A stretch of DNA of 64,000 nt from Salvator merianae (taxonomy: Eukaryota > Chordata > Lepidosauria > Squamata > Teiidae): the NCBI GenBank assembly GCA_003586115.2, contig QVOM02000116.1:43843024-43907023 (forward strand), in the 5' to 3' direction. The notes beneath the pieces were generated by a model, which was not told where the DNA came from, did not search any database, and saw only the letters and a list, made by a program, of their open reading frames with translations. Below, piece by piece: positions 25,891-37,715 of this stretch; position 1 is the first letter of the stretch, and every line of letters starts with the position of its first letter. The position numbers and the translations under genes were made by a program.

Positions 25891-27377
25891 AGGATTTTTT
25901 TTTTCCCCAGAGTCTTAAACAGAAACTGTCTAGGCAACACCCAGCTCTGCATTTAGATTAGTTGTTTCTCTTTACTTTTCCTTCAGAATTGTCAAATCTT
26001 GGCTTCAGTAAAAGCTGGGACAGGGAAATAGGTGCATTTCTCCCTTCGTTGTTCAAACCAAAGTGATCAAACCAGCATGACCTGAAACATTAAGAAGGTC
26101 ACAGGTTCCCACTTCCTGATGAAAGTGTTCTCTAATTTTTTGCTTATGCTTTTTTACTCAATGGCATAATGTGTTACAGGAATTGCGCTATCAGTTCCAT
26201 ACCATTTCTTACAATATGCTTTATTTACTGTTTCATCATTTCATTCCATACCTATAATTCTATATGAATGTACCTTGATATGGTGAGACTCGTTTCCAAG
26301 TAAAAATAAATATAGTTAGGCTGCTGACCTTATAGCTTTACATTTTTAAGTTGCTATGATCATTCACATTCACATTTATGGCACTGTAGGATTTAGAGAT
26401 GAGTAGTGCCAGATGAATATCAGATATTGAGAATGAATGCCATGTACAGCAAAAGTATGAAATATACACAGCAAATATTATAAGAATACCCAGCAACAGT
26501 GACCTATTTTGATTAGATTTGTTCTACCTGATGACTTTATAAGTAGTGCATGCCTTTGCTCCATTTACCCCTTATAGCAAAAGAACCCATGTAAATGTCT
26601 GGTTTTAAAAGTATCTTTCATACTTCATCATAAGATTTCTTTATTTTTTATTTTTTTAAAATCATCTTTCACCTTTTCTTTTCAGTTCCCAAACCAAGAC
26701 TGAATGGACAATTTATCAAAGGAAACGTATATTAATGGCAAATTGGTCTGGTTTTGCTTAATGTGCAGTTTTTCCCCCCAACAGTCCTGAAATGTACAGC
26801 CCTCAGAAGACCTTCCTTTTTTTTTCATTCTCTTGACCTTTCATATCACTTTGAACTTCCTTTTTAATTTATTGCTCTCTTAAGTTACAAGTTATGTTTT
26901 ACCAGCCTTTTGGCATTTCCATCCTCTAGAAGAGCACCCTGAAGATTTAATGCCCAGAAGTTGTATGCAAGAATCCCATTTCCCCCTGCCACCAAAGAAC
27001 TCCCCTAAGTCACTATTGTTTCTGCTTCAGCTAATCAGTACAATCTTTGGAGTTGGGAATTTGACCAGCCCCTGTTGAATCAGCATTCTTTTTCCAGAGC
27101 TAATATTATGGAAAGCATTTCATTTTTATGCTAAGCCTGATCGAACTTTCTTTAGGAGCAGAGGTCAGTGTATCCTTCGCTTGTTGTGGTTTTGGGCCAG
27201 ACTATCTCAAATAACTTGATATCTGGGGGTGCCAGGTTTTACTCCCATCCTCAGATTAAAAGATATAGCCTACTTCAGCACATGTCCCCCAAAAGTAATG
27301 CATTTCATCAATCAGCCCTTTAAACAAAGAAAACTTGAGTCTTTGTTTCTTTGCCCACTCATTTCTGGATAGTAATG
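25891..27377. other. No recognised gene or repeat
   Basis: AT-rich, repeat-poor sequence with scattered T-runs (for example 26637-26656). No frame of note. Confidence 0.6.
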
Positions 27378-27632
27378 CCTTGACGTGCTGCTGAAATGAG
27401 TCCCCACATAGTCCTGAACATGAGAGATGTGCTTTCTGTGCACCTTCCGTGTTTTGGATCAGGTCCACTGGTAGACCTCATTAAACAGGTCTACCAGGGA
27501 TCCATATTAAGGTCTTCTTAATTTGGATCAGCTCTGTCTAAAGCAGACAGAGCTGTACCGACAGAGGGATAGGGCCTCATAGATCTGTATTAATAGTAGA
27601 TCTAGAGGCCTAGATGAAAATTACATGGGCCC
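27378..27632 (+). mobile_element. Harbinger-like element, left-truncated copy
   Basis: It starts inside the family interior at GCTGCTGAAATGAGTCC, shares GTCCTGAACATG and GGATCAGGTCCACTGG-type text with 18790-18990, and ends at ATGGGCCC next to TTA. About half of the consensus is missing. Confidence 0.6.
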
Positions 27633-27635
27633 TTA

Positions 27636-30600
27636 ATCCTGATTAAGGGCCCATGTGGAAAGTAGCCCACATGCTACTTAAAGGTGGCCGTGGTAAAAAT
27701 CTTACTGCTCCAATCCACTGGGCCTGGAAATTAAGGTTCCAAAAAATTGAGACCTGCTGCTCTTGGTGTTTCAAGAAGCAGCATGATTCCATAATGCAGG
27801 TCATATCTATAAAAATCAAAAGTTTAGTAAAATTGCATACGAACACTATTTCTTCAGCAGTCAAAAAATGTCAGAAAATCTTACTGATTATTTAGACATA
27901 CAACCCAAGAAGTTTACTCCATACTGTAGTTTACACATTCTTCATGAAAAAAAAAGATTGATTGGTAGCTTAATGTGTAACCAGCAGTAATGTTTCTTTG
28001 TAATCTTAAAATCCCCCTTTTTATTTCTTCTGGGTGCCTTTGATAAGCACAGTTGAGGTTAGGACAATTTTGTATGGTGGTTCTCAATGTAAAAGTCAAT
28101 TTGAGCACAGTGGATGAGAAAATGGAAAAATGAGTGAAAACAGCTACAGAAAGTGAATTAGAATCTGAAGATTTTCTCTTCCCATTCCCTTCCTACAACA
28201 TGAAAGCAGGGTGGGGAACCAACATTTCATTCCCACCCACCCCCGTGCCAGAAATACTTTTGCCAAAAAACTATCTCAGTACAAAAGCCTAGAGAGTCAA
28301 ATATGTTGTCTTGCCTTATCACTCCTGAACAGACTGTGGAGTTTGAAAGGAGTTCAGAAATTTGCTTAACTTGCCGTTCGGTAATATAATGAGGGAATCA
28401 GCATGCCGCGCTTTGAGAAATTCTGGTGGCTTCAGAGTAATTCAAGAGTCTGCAAGGATAAGCAGAAACAAGATTGCAAGAGCTCACCCATCGCCTGAGT
28501 ATCTAAGATGATTTCCTGATTTTTTTTTTCTAAGACCACATGTTAATATAGTGGTGAAGAGAAGCCCTACGCCACAAGAAACATGCTTCTAGCCTCAGCA
28601 GTTGTTAAAATAAACCTCTGAATAAGAAAATGAAGGTACCACTTGACTCATAACACTTTTATTTACACTTTGCTTTACCATCAAACCAGACCTGGCCTGT
28701 GTGAGTTTCTCCACCCTCCATGACTCAGATTTTTCTGACATCTACTCCAGTTACTAGAACACAGTTATACCAGCATTTCCCTTAATGCTTGAATGAATAT
28801 GTTCTGTCCCTTAATGCCCAGCTTCTGCCTGTGGATTCACACATTCCTTCCAAAGCCCTTCCTGATTTACTGGAACATGTTTGATATGTATCTCTGAAGT
28901 CTCTGAGAACACATGTCTCCACTTACTGGAGAGGGCGCCCACAGGTGCATCTTCAGACACTGCACCTTTATTTATGGTGGCAAGAGGCGACCTTGAAAAG
29001 TGTGCCATTTCAGCAGAGGACTTTTCATCTCCAGGAGGAAGTCAGAAAGAATCGACCACAAAACTGTTTTGAGTCCAGCCAGGCATCAGGCAACAGCTGT
29101 GAAGGTGAGTTATTGAGAACAATGTCTTCGAGCTACTTGGTCTGCGCCATCTTAGCTCCTCCTCCAGTAAAGCATACGATTGGCATCATAGGTACCTTTG
29201 CACATAGAGTACAATTTCCTGACCCCATAAAAACACCTTGATTGCTGCATCATCAGACACCTCAGCACGTTGAAATTAATATGTGGAAGCAACTGTTGAT
29301 GTGACAATTGAGGGATTTTTGCCAAGATATCTGCTCTCAGGTCCTCTGCCCCTCGGTGTGGAGGCATGGCTTGAATCAAATTTGAAGTCGAAAGGTGCTG
29401 TGCTGTGTTTACCACAGTCTGGAAGAGTTCCTTCCTAGCCCAATAATTGAACACCTTCCTTTCTCTTGTTTGAAAGCAGAAACAAAGCTGATTAACTGAA
29501 TGAGGCCTGCAAGTAGCACCATATCTTATTAGCGCTCTTAACACAGTGTGAGAATTCCCAAAAAACAAGAAAACTTCACAGGGGCAGATGCAGTTGCATA
29601 ATCATGCCCCGGTTGTTCCTCAAGGTAAACACTTTTAAACAGTCAACCAGGATGCTATCCACGTAGGCACTTCGTGTAACCCAGGGGGAAGCGTGTGCAA
29701 ATTTGCCCACCTCCAATCACCCCACTAGGTTCCACAGCTAGCCCCAAATGTGGCTTAACTATAGGCTGAGTTAAAGTACTCACAGGGTGGTTGAAGAAGC
29801 CGAGTCACTCTCTCCCCCTTTGTGGGTGCATGGGAGAGACTCACCAGATGTGATTTCCACCTGAAGCAGCATTCCCCTCCCAGCTGCAGGTCTTGTGATG
29901 TTTGCCAAAGGACAGTCACCACTGTGTAGGATACAATGCCTTCTGCTCTGGATCCTGCCCTTGTATGGCTGAAGCCCAAGTTTCCAGTGGTTTCCCCACT
30001 CATGTGGCCTGGCTCAGATGATCAGTTCCAATTCTCCTCTCCAGTCCAAATATGAAAAACTTGTGGTTCTTCATATATTGTTGGAATTCAGTTCCAACAA
30101 CCCAATTGTACCATCCTTTACTTTATTTGCTATTCCAAAAGAACAGGTTTTCTTGGAGGGGGAACTGCATCCACATGTGAAGTTCCAGCCACTCTGAACT
30201 CTCAGAGTGGAAAAAAGTATGCTGAGGTTTCTCAATGGTGCCTTCATCCATGCTGACTGTCCATCCAGTGTTCCAGGCCACATAGAGGATCTATTTCCAG
30301 TTCCTGACCAGCCTCCCTGGCCAGCAAATCCATGACTGTGGACGATGTTTCATACATAGAGATGTTCCAGACAGCACAGAGTGGCAGAATGCAGCTTCAC
30401 TCATCAACCTACCCCAATGCCAGCTGCTATGGTTGTTACCCCATCCAACCCTGAATTCAACCTCCTATGCATGCATCTTGTGTATATACCTTAATAAAAA
30501 CTTTTTTTTTGCAAGCCATTTTCCAAAATATATGATTTCTTTTCACTAATGCACATTTCTCCTCTTGAAAATGTTTTATAAGCAAACCTTCCACTAGAAA

Positions 30601-31780
30601 AAAAAACCCTTTTTTGTTGTTGTTGTTGTTGTTGTTAGGGAAATGCATCACAAAATTCAGACAAGTGTGAATTTCATTTTGCATATTTGGAGGGGCAAAG
30701 TTTGCAAATTCATGGTTCCAAGCAAACCAAACATTTCCCCCCAGATTTCAAGGAGAACCACTTTGGAACTCCTACTGTTTGATGGAGAAGAGAACCTTCC
30801 GCTCTCCTGCCCCAGCTGCAATTGCCTGTAGACTGTTAAGGGGTTTGGAGACTGCACCAAGCACCTTACAGCAAAGTTGTGACAAAATTGCAGAATTCTT
30901 TGCATATGTGCACATTACACAAACCAAAACATTTTTGCCAATATATGTGAATAAAAAGCAGCAGATGCACAGGTGAGGTGATTTCTCATGCACACCATTT
31001 TTTTTTTATTTTTTTTTTTATTTACCTATTGGACTCCATCCAGAAAGTGACTCCCCAAATCTGTTGTCATTAAATCAGCCTTAATCTGTCTCAAAAGTGA
31101 CACTTTTCTGCTTCAGAGGTCTTATTCCCTCCGACTTTGGTAAAGATGTTCAAGGGCAGATTTCTCTTTTTCAAAATTAATTTAATCCAAGTCATTAACT
31201 ATGAAGCCCCAAGAAGTTTATAGACCTTAAAAATACAAATAACAGTGTGTTCTATGCCTTTAATTAGTGACACAAAATGTCTGAAATAGTAACCACAAAG
31301 TATAAGTCTTTATACTCCATTGCAAATCTCTTGAGCCATACCCGTGGGTCAGAAGGCCTTTTCCCCTTCAAGAAAAGCAAATAAAGCCTGCATTAAGTCT
31401 GCTTTTCCCCCCTTCCTTTCTCCTTTCCCAAGCATTTTAAAACAGCCTTTGAAAAGAATGCCAATGTGTGTGAATTGCACAGTATATTTAAATGGAAGGA
31501 CTGGAGGGTTTTTTTCATTGGAAATGGGAGAAGGGAGGTGGTGGAATAACAAATATGAATGGAACACTTCCCATTTTCAGCATGAGATTCATCCCATGCA
31601 GTTACTGTGTTCTTTATTCACATGGGGAATGACAAAATAACCATTTAAAGAAAATGTAGAAAGGATTAGATGATTTCATTGAATGGAAGGTTCTAAACGA
31701 TGAGCTATCTACATCATAGTACGGAACACAAGGGTTTGGATTTATAATAAGTCTGGCTTGTGGATCTTGACTGACCTATA
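27636..31780. other. No recognised gene; simple repeats only
   Basis: It contains a (GTT)n microsatellite at 30613-30637 and mixed T/A runs at 30995-31023. 28880-29030 has a CATGTCTCCACTTACTGGAG motif that may be an old transposon end. The 138-codon minus frame at 29152-29568 has no recognisable domain. 31030-31320 is AT-rich, repeat-free and rich in TTAAT/TAATTA-type motifs. Confidence 0.5.
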
Positions 31781-32048
31781 GGTGCATCCAGATGGCAGAC
31801 AAAGGGCATTCCACGAGAGCCCCTTGGGCCTGACAGTCACATCAAGCCTGCAACCAGTCTCAGAGGCAGAATATCCACCATTGGTGGAGCCCTATGCATC
31901 TAAAACAACTCTGAGAGTGGATTTTGCCCCTTGTGACCCTGCTGCCACCATGTAGAGAGACAGCACTGGCAAGAACCTATTACTGGGGCCATTTTCCCCT
32001 AGTGTGATTTAGCTTGGAGACAAAATGGCCAACTTTTAGGGCCATCTT
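31781..32048. mobile_element. Possible left end of a GGCTGCATCCAGAC-family element
   Basis: GGTGCATCCAGATGGCAG at 31781 matches the terminus of the family seen at 9780 and 33460. I found no matching right end before the palindromic element that starts at 32049, so this is at best a truncated copy. Confidence 0.35.
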
Positions 32049-32228
32049 GGCCCTTTCTGCACTTGGACTTATTCCAGATTATATCTCAGAATAGGGACCT
32101 GCCATCTGCATGCTAGTGCAGACTATGGTAGGCCCTGGGCACGACCTTTCACAGTTTGCACTAGCAAGTAGATAGCAGATCCCTATTCTGAGATGTAATC
32201 CACAATAAGGCCAAGTGCAGAAAGGACC
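32049..32228. mobile_element. 180-bp nearly complete palindrome (short form of the TTTCTGCAC family)
   Basis: GGCCCTTTCTGCACTTGG at the left pairs with the complement at the right end. Pairing extends for roughly 80 bp per arm through TATCTCAGAATAGGGA and GCTAGTGCA, leaving only a short loop. The ends match the larger Harbinger-like elements, so this looks like a fold-back derivative moved by the same enzyme. A half copy of the same arm lies at 36892-36970. Confidence 0.75.
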
Positions 32229-33459
32229 TTTCTGTCTGACACTAAACCACACTGGATGAAAATTTCAAAGCTAAGTAACTTTTATTCTGCAGCTTCAAGG
32301 ACTCTAGGAGTAGGAGGCATTGGCCATGTACACAGTGTGCCTCTCACCTCAGTAGTAGCGCCATGGTCTCCCATGATAGATATCAGTCTTTTCTGGGATG
32401 CCAAAGGACCTTCCTTTAATCTGAATTATGATTCCTTGTAGTCCTCTATCCATTGTGTGGACAGAGAGGCTCCACCCATCACTGGTACACTCCAACTGCA
32501 CCAAGTTCCTGACTACTGGGAAACCCATTTTGGTGTTCCTAGCCCTTTGGAGCCCTTGAAGACCAAACCTGAAGTTCTTACTTGAATATCTACTTGAAAA
32601 AAAGTTCAGAAATCCATTCAAATAATATTTTGCCGGATTAGCTCTTGATATTTCTTATCATCGTAAGATCAGCATAGGGATGTTAAGTTGCCATGGGACT
32701 GCACAGAGGATTCAGGGATTGCATGCTTTTGCTCCCTTTGAGCTCTCATACCACCATAAGTACTCAGTACAGTGTTATAACGGCAAAGCCATAAGAAGAG
32801 CTCTTCTCTTCCACCTGATGACTTACCTTCAGAACCTGTGTTTAGTGAACACAGAAAATAGGTGATTGCTGCAGCCATTTCCTCTGTTCCTGAAAACACT
32901 ATTGGGCAGCGACAACAAAGCAGGGGAACAAAAGTTGCCAGGCTGTGAAGTTTTTGTGTCTGGGACACTGGCAGGCATGTGAATTGCATGCTGCCACTTT
33001 TCAAAAAATAGTGCCATTAAAGCGTTTCTGGGAGCCTCTGTGCAGATCCTGCCATCATTCAACCAGGCTTTGATAACAGGAGTCAGACAGCAACTAGAAA
33101 GGCAACTAGACACAGCTATATAGAGGAGAGGGGCTATGGTGCCAAACTTTAAGGAGTACCAGATTTAGACATAAGTGTTTTCCAAACATCATTTTCAGTA
33201 AATAAAATTCACAGCTCAATGACTATTGTTTAGAACAATTTTTTCTATTGTCTAAAGCACATTAGAGAAACAAACAAAAGTGTGGCTGGTAAAATGGCAG
33301 AGACTCAAAACTGGAACAAGGAACAAACCTGCCCTTCAAATAAGTTCTTAAGAAGACCTCAAAATCATGTTTCACCTAGAGTGCCAAACTCTTGTGACAG
33401 CACTAAAGGGAGGTAATGTAGCTTTACTATGTAGCTGTTGTACATTTGGCTGAGATCAA
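32229..33459. other. No recognised gene or repeat
   Basis: Mixed sequence with short open frames only (up to 111 codons, minus strand 32669-33004), none with a domain. Confidence 0.55.
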
Positions 33460-33890
33460 GGCTGACTCCAGATGCCAGCCAAATTTAACGCTGACAAGTA
33501 ATATTCTGGGGGAAAGCCCCTTAGGAATGATAGCCTGTTGACTAGACAGTGCGGGTGATGCCCCCTTCCAGGTATTTTGCCAGCATGAAATACCTAGAAA
33601 TGTGCAATGCCTGCTTTTCCCAGTCCACATGCATGCATAGTGACACCACATCTTTTGCAGCTCACGTGCAAGCACGGCGGCCAGGACTACAATGGCAGTT
33701 CTGTCTGCAAAGGTAAGTGATCACACTATTTTGGGAAAACCTGCCATCAGAGTCAGGTTTTCCTGAAATAGGGAATCACACTTTTTAGGGGGGATATAGC
33801 GTTGCTGTGTGGGGTTGCCACAGATACATGTGCCAATTCTACCATAGGAGCACCAAAATGGCATTATATTTTTCCCGTCTGGATGCAGCC
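33460..33890. mobile_element. Longer member of the GGCTGCATCCAGAC MITE family
   Basis: The left end GGCTGACTCCAGATGCCAG and the right end CCCGTCTGGATGCAGCC are inverted repeats. The flanks are CAA and TAA, possibly a decayed 3-bp duplication. The interior holds a CAGGTATTTTGCCAGCATGA..AAATACCT hairpin and an AAAACCTG..CAGGTTTTCCTG hairpin. The 431-bp element has no coding capacity. Confidence 0.6.
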
Positions 33891-34214
33891 TAAGATGAGA
33901 AATAAAGTGAGGTTCCTGTAACACACCATAGCATAGACTATTTGCATGTGCATGCAGCAGAGAAGTATCAGAAGTTTCTATAAAGATCCTGTTGGAGAGA
34001 GGAAGCTTTTAAAATAAGTTTTCCCAGGACACATGGCAAACCCATCATCTATAGCAGCTCTGTTTATTCTGTGGACAGAAAACATCCATGTGACTTCCAC
34101 ACTACTTCAGATACCATGTATTAAAGTACCTTCTGATTTCTGTGAATGATGGTAACACAAGGTAGGCTTCATTAAGATTTTTTCAGCACTTACTGGTATT
34201 CCAGTATAATTCAA

Positions 34215-34638
34215 GGTCTAGAAGCTCTTTGGGGTCCACTCTGGTGTGGAACAGAAGTGGGTTCTACTCTGTTCACTAAGGAATGAACAAAGGTCTACTA
34301 GTGTCCCAGGGAGCCATGGGCTGGTTTAGCAGGGGGACCCATGGGCTGGTTTAGCAGGGGGACCCATTTTGGCGCTGTATCAAGTTGCACCACTGAAATG
34401 GGTCCCCCTAGGACTCGAAAGCCAGGAACTTTTGTTCCTGGATGTTGGAGCTCTCATAGCAAGCTCTGAAGCTCATGTGAGATTTGGAACAGCAGAGGGA
34501 AATATGGGGTGGTACGAGGCCTGTACCAGAATAGGTCACCCAAGTGCAGATAGCCTTACCCAGGCCAGCTGGACCATTTCAGTTGGAGTAGTTCCAACTG
34601 GAGTGGTCTAGCACAAGTGTGGAAACAGCCTCAGTATA
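34215..34638 (-). mobile_element. Harbinger-like element, reverse orientation, with an internal tandem duplication
   Basis: The right end GTGTGGAAACAGCC and the interior read as the reverse complement of the family: CCCATTTTGG..CACTGAAATGGGTCC, then CCAGGAACTTTTGTTCCTGG. A 25-bp unit at 34314-34338 is repeated exactly at 34339-34363. The left terminus is not recognisable. Confidence 0.6.
34314..34363. repeat. Perfect 25-bp tandem duplication
   Basis: CATGGGCTGGTTTAGCAGGG lies within a unit repeated twice without a mismatch. It sits inside the Harbinger-like copy, so it arose after the insertion. Confidence 0.9.
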
Positions 34639-35637
34639 TTCGCAACAAAGAGACTGGTCAGAGAACTTTTAAACTCCGGAATCTGCATTTGTGTATTTGT
34701 ACATTTCATTATCCTGTCCTGCTTAAGGAAAACCAACCACATGGGAATGGAGTGACAACAGAAAGTCTAATTTTTTTCATATGAAAAAAAATACTGCACT
34801 CTCAAATTAAAATCATGACATTTAAACGAGCTATAATTTATGTAGAAGATGAAAATGTGCAAAGCATTCATTAACAAATAAAATTTCAAACTTTCAATCA
34901 CTCTGTTGTAAGTATTTTTGGAGCAAAATTGCTGAGTCCTGTTCTTGTTTGTTTTCCAATCCTGGCAGAACTTTCCAAAATATTTGTCATTATTTACCAA
35001 TTATTCTTTCCCTCTAAATTAACCTCATGATCTTTTCCCTGCTTTGAATCAATGTGATTTTAAACACAAGTCCATTTATTAACTCCTTTTTTTATTAGGT
35101 CTTTCATTATGCACGCTTGTAAAGATCTTAATAGAGATGTTAAGTAATGAAATTTTGCAAGTTCCTAAAATCTTCATAAATCTCCATAAATTGTCTCTTT
35201 ATGAGAAACCTGCTTTCATTGTGTTTGACTTTTTTTATTCATAGGCAACAAAAATGTTAATATACTTTAATTACACTAATATGATTTATCTCTTCATTCA
35301 TTATCCAAGTTAATTTTTGTTCTAAAGGAGTCCTGTTTTCAAATTCTCTTCAGCAATGGAGAATTAAAGTAATTATAATTTAGCGCAGGAAATTAGTCAT
35401 AAAGGTCTATGATTTCTAAAATAAATTGAAGTTTTCATAGGCAGATTAGGCCATATGCCTTACAGAGACAAGAATTAAAGAAAGGGAATGGCTTAATCCT
35501 GCAGTTTTATATGACTATTAGAACTCATATTTTTAGCTGGAAAGTATTTTGGTGAAGAATTGGAGTCACAAAGAGCTTTGGTCTAATGCAGCCTCCTCAA
35601 ATTTAATTGAACTGACAGGCCATGGAAGTTGGAGTTT
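34639..35637. other. AT-rich, repeat-free block
   Basis: No gene or transposon recognised. 35080-35480 is very AT-rich with several TAATTA/ATTAAA-type sites and almost no CpG, a texture often seen in conserved developmental enhancers. Conservation cannot be assessed here. Confidence 0.45.
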
Positions 35638-35645
35638 TTCAGTTC

Positions 35646-35856
35646 CAGCAGCGGCCACCAGCTTTAAGCCCAGGTGTTCGTGCCCTGTGCAAAGTGCACC
35701 ATAGCTGTTCGCGGGGCCTCTGGGCCTCCATACTGCTGCAGCAGGTCACTAGGCAACCTGCTGCAGCACTACAGAGGCCCAGAGGTCCCACAAACAGGCA
35801 TGGCGTGCTTTGCGTGGGGCGTGAGCACCTGGGCTTAAAGCCGACATCCGCTACTG
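35646..35856. mobile_element. 211-bp hAT-type fold-back MITE
   Basis: The ends CAGCAGCGG and CAGTAGCGG (right end, reversed) are flanked by an exact 8-bp duplication TTCAGTTC (35638-35645 and 35857-35864). Each arm of about 95 bp pairs with the other through CTTTAAGCCCAGGTG, GGGCCTCTGGGCCTC and CTGCTGCAGCAGG. The 8-bp target site and CAG..G terminus place it with hAT transposons. The arms are CpG-richer than the flanks. Confidence 0.85.
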
Positions 35857-35913
35857 TTCAGTTCTCTGTTCCGTGAGTGTCAATTAAATTTTCTACAACA
35901 CATAAATAAATGA

Positions 35914-36395
35914 AGGATCTTTCTGCACTTATCTGATGGTGAACTGAATCACCACATCCAGATCATGCAATCTGTTCCAAAGGCCACCTGCACTGGGTCA
36001 GTTGTTATGATCTAGTCTCTGCACCAGCCGTGAAGCTCACACGAGTTTGGAGCCATTCTCCAAAAGCTCTGATGGCTAGGAACAAACATTCCTGGCCTCG
36101 GAGCCCCCATGGAACCCATTTTGGTGGTCCACCTTGTTGTGCTGCTGAAATGGGTCCCTTGCGGTATACCAGACTCCTGGGTCCAGTTTACTCAGGGCTA
36201 GTATGCTGGTGGAAGAGGTCTACTGGTAGTCCAGATCCAGACAAGATCAGGCAGCCATTTTGAGCTTCCTGGTCTTGACTATTCTCTGTCTTGTGCAGAT
36301 GGATCATACAGACAGAGGCTGAGGCCTTTCAATCCACAATAAAGTGTAGACAAAAGAGATCCTGAAGAGGGCCATGATCCAGATTAAGGACCTGA
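35914..36395 (+). mobile_element. Harbinger-like element (TTTCTGCAC family)
   Basis: The left end AGGATCTTTCTGCACTTATC is preceded by TGA; the right end near CCAGATTAAGGACC is followed by TGA. The interior has the AGGAACAAACATTCCTGG hairpin, CCCATTTTGGTGG..GCTGCTGAAATGGGTCC, and a TCTCTGTCTTGTGCAGATG block. Eight bases appear lost from the right terminal repeat. Confidence 0.7.
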
Positions 36396-36566
36396 TCTCA
36401 CTTTTCACTAGTGAGTATGCAGACATTCACTAGTAAAGTGCATCCACACTTTGTGGAGGCCCTTGCTATCGGGAGTGGGCTACAGCCACTCCTGATTGCT
36501 ACTAGTTGTGGAGCAAAAAATAATTATACTGTTCTAAGATAGAAAGTGTGAAAAGGCCCTGCGTGT
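36390..36566. mobile_element. Adjacent TIR element related to those at 37250 and 49060
   Basis: It starts GGACCTGATCTCACTTTTC and ends GTGTGAAAAGGCCC, sharing its first bases with the end of the preceding element. The CACTAGTAAAGTGCATCCAC and TTGTGGAGGCCCTTG blocks recur at 37254-37380 and, reversed, at 49330-49400. Confidence 0.55.
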
Positions 36567-36667
36567 GTAAACAATCCCACCATGAGCCAATTCTAAGTCA
36601 TCCCTGACTGCACATGATCACAGTGTTAGTTCTGGAGAAAATAACCATATATGTAACCAAAGTCTGT

Positions 36668-36773
36668 GCAAATGAACATGCATGTAGATTGAGCATAAAT
36701 TCACAAAAATGGTTTTGTATGCAAATGAACATGCATGTAGATTGAGCATAAATTCACAAAAATGGTTTTGTAT
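36668..36773. repeat. Perfect 53-bp tandem duplication
   Basis: The unit starting GCAAATGAACATGCATGTAG (36668-36720) is repeated at once (36721-36773) without a mismatch, so it is a recent or assembly-derived duplication. Confidence 0.95.
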
Positions 36774-36891
36774 GCAATTTGTGCATTTGTCTAGATGAAG
36801 GGTGGAAAGGAAGAATTGGAAACTGAATAGAAAATACTAAAAGTTTGGAAGCCATAATCTCCATGGCTTTGATTAATCCTTGGCTCTTTCT

Positions 36892-36970
36892 GAACTGGCT
36901 CTTACTCTGAATTATATCCTAGAATAGGGGGCTGCCATTCACGTGCTACTGCAGACTGGGCCTCCTTTTC
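36892..36970. mobile_element. Half copy of the 180-bp palindrome
   Basis: GGCTCTTTCTGAACTGG, TATATCCTAGAATAGGG and CACGTGCTACTGCAGACTGG follow the left arm of the 32049 element. The right arm is missing. Confidence 0.55.
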
Positions 36971-37249
36971 AAGTAATCTTGGATGGTGACAATCAGTACA
37001 ACTTATGGTACCAAATTCCATAGTTTTGATACACAGTATGTTTGTTTATAGTTAAACTTAATTTGCTGTTCTCTGGGCCTAGAGCTTTGCAATAGGAAGA
37101 AAGAGTGTCTCTTTACCCACTATTTCTGTGTGGTACATCATTTTCGGTACAAATACTGTCCCTCTCTATATTTGCCTTTTATTGTCACAAAATAGTCCCT
37201 AAATGTGAGGCATTTCACCACAGGGGTGTTTCTTCTTTGCACTACCAAA

Positions 37250-37480
37250 TACCAGGGACACTCACTAGCAAAGTGCCTCTGCGCTTTATGGAACCCCTCA
37301 TGACTGGAAGTAGCACTAATTTGACCTGATATCCAGCTACCAGTAAAGTGCATTCGCACTTTGAATGCACAGCTGCGCCAGCTCGGTAGCTATGCCTGTG
37401 TGATCACTTCCCATTCATTGTCATGGTGAAGATCAAGCACAGGACACCAGCATTTGCACTCCAAATGCTGGTATTCTGAT
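37250..37480. mobile_element. Fragment of the GGGCC/TTCACAC element family
   Basis: CAGGGACACTCACTAGCAAA, GTGCCTCTGCGCTTTATGG and ATTCGCACTTTGAATGCACA match, block by block, the reverse complement of 49190-49405. A GCATTTGCACTCCAAATGC hairpin lies near 37450. Neither terminus is preserved. Confidence 0.5.
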
Positions 37481-37554
37481 GATGGTCATGGGTACGGTCA
37501 TGCAGTGCAGACTAATTGCTACTTTTGCCTTTAGGCATATCTCCTCCTACCTTT

Positions 37555-37715
37555 GGCCCTGTCTACCAGGTCAGCAGTACAGCATCCTTTTTGCATTCAG
37601 GAAGTGTTAGGTTCATTCCTGCATCACCTTGGAAGAAGGCAATAGCAAACCACTTCTGTAACGTTGCCAAGAATGCTGTACAGAGACACCCATGCAGTCA
37701 CCAGGATGACAGGTT
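37555..37715 (+). mobile_element. Probable tRNA-derived SINE fragment
   Basis: A box-A-like stretch (AGGTCAGCAGTACAGC) and a box-B-like stretch (TTAGGTTCATTCCTG) are followed by GAAGGCAATAGCAAACCACT and TGTTGCCAAGAA. The latter phrase is typical of the body of squamate tRNA-derived SINEs. The boxes are decayed, so this copy would not be transcribed by Pol III. Confidence 0.5.

Noticed and set aside
29152..29568. 138-codon minus-strand frame considered as a retroelement or gene exon
   Set aside because: I could not match it to any family and saw no flanking retroelement features.
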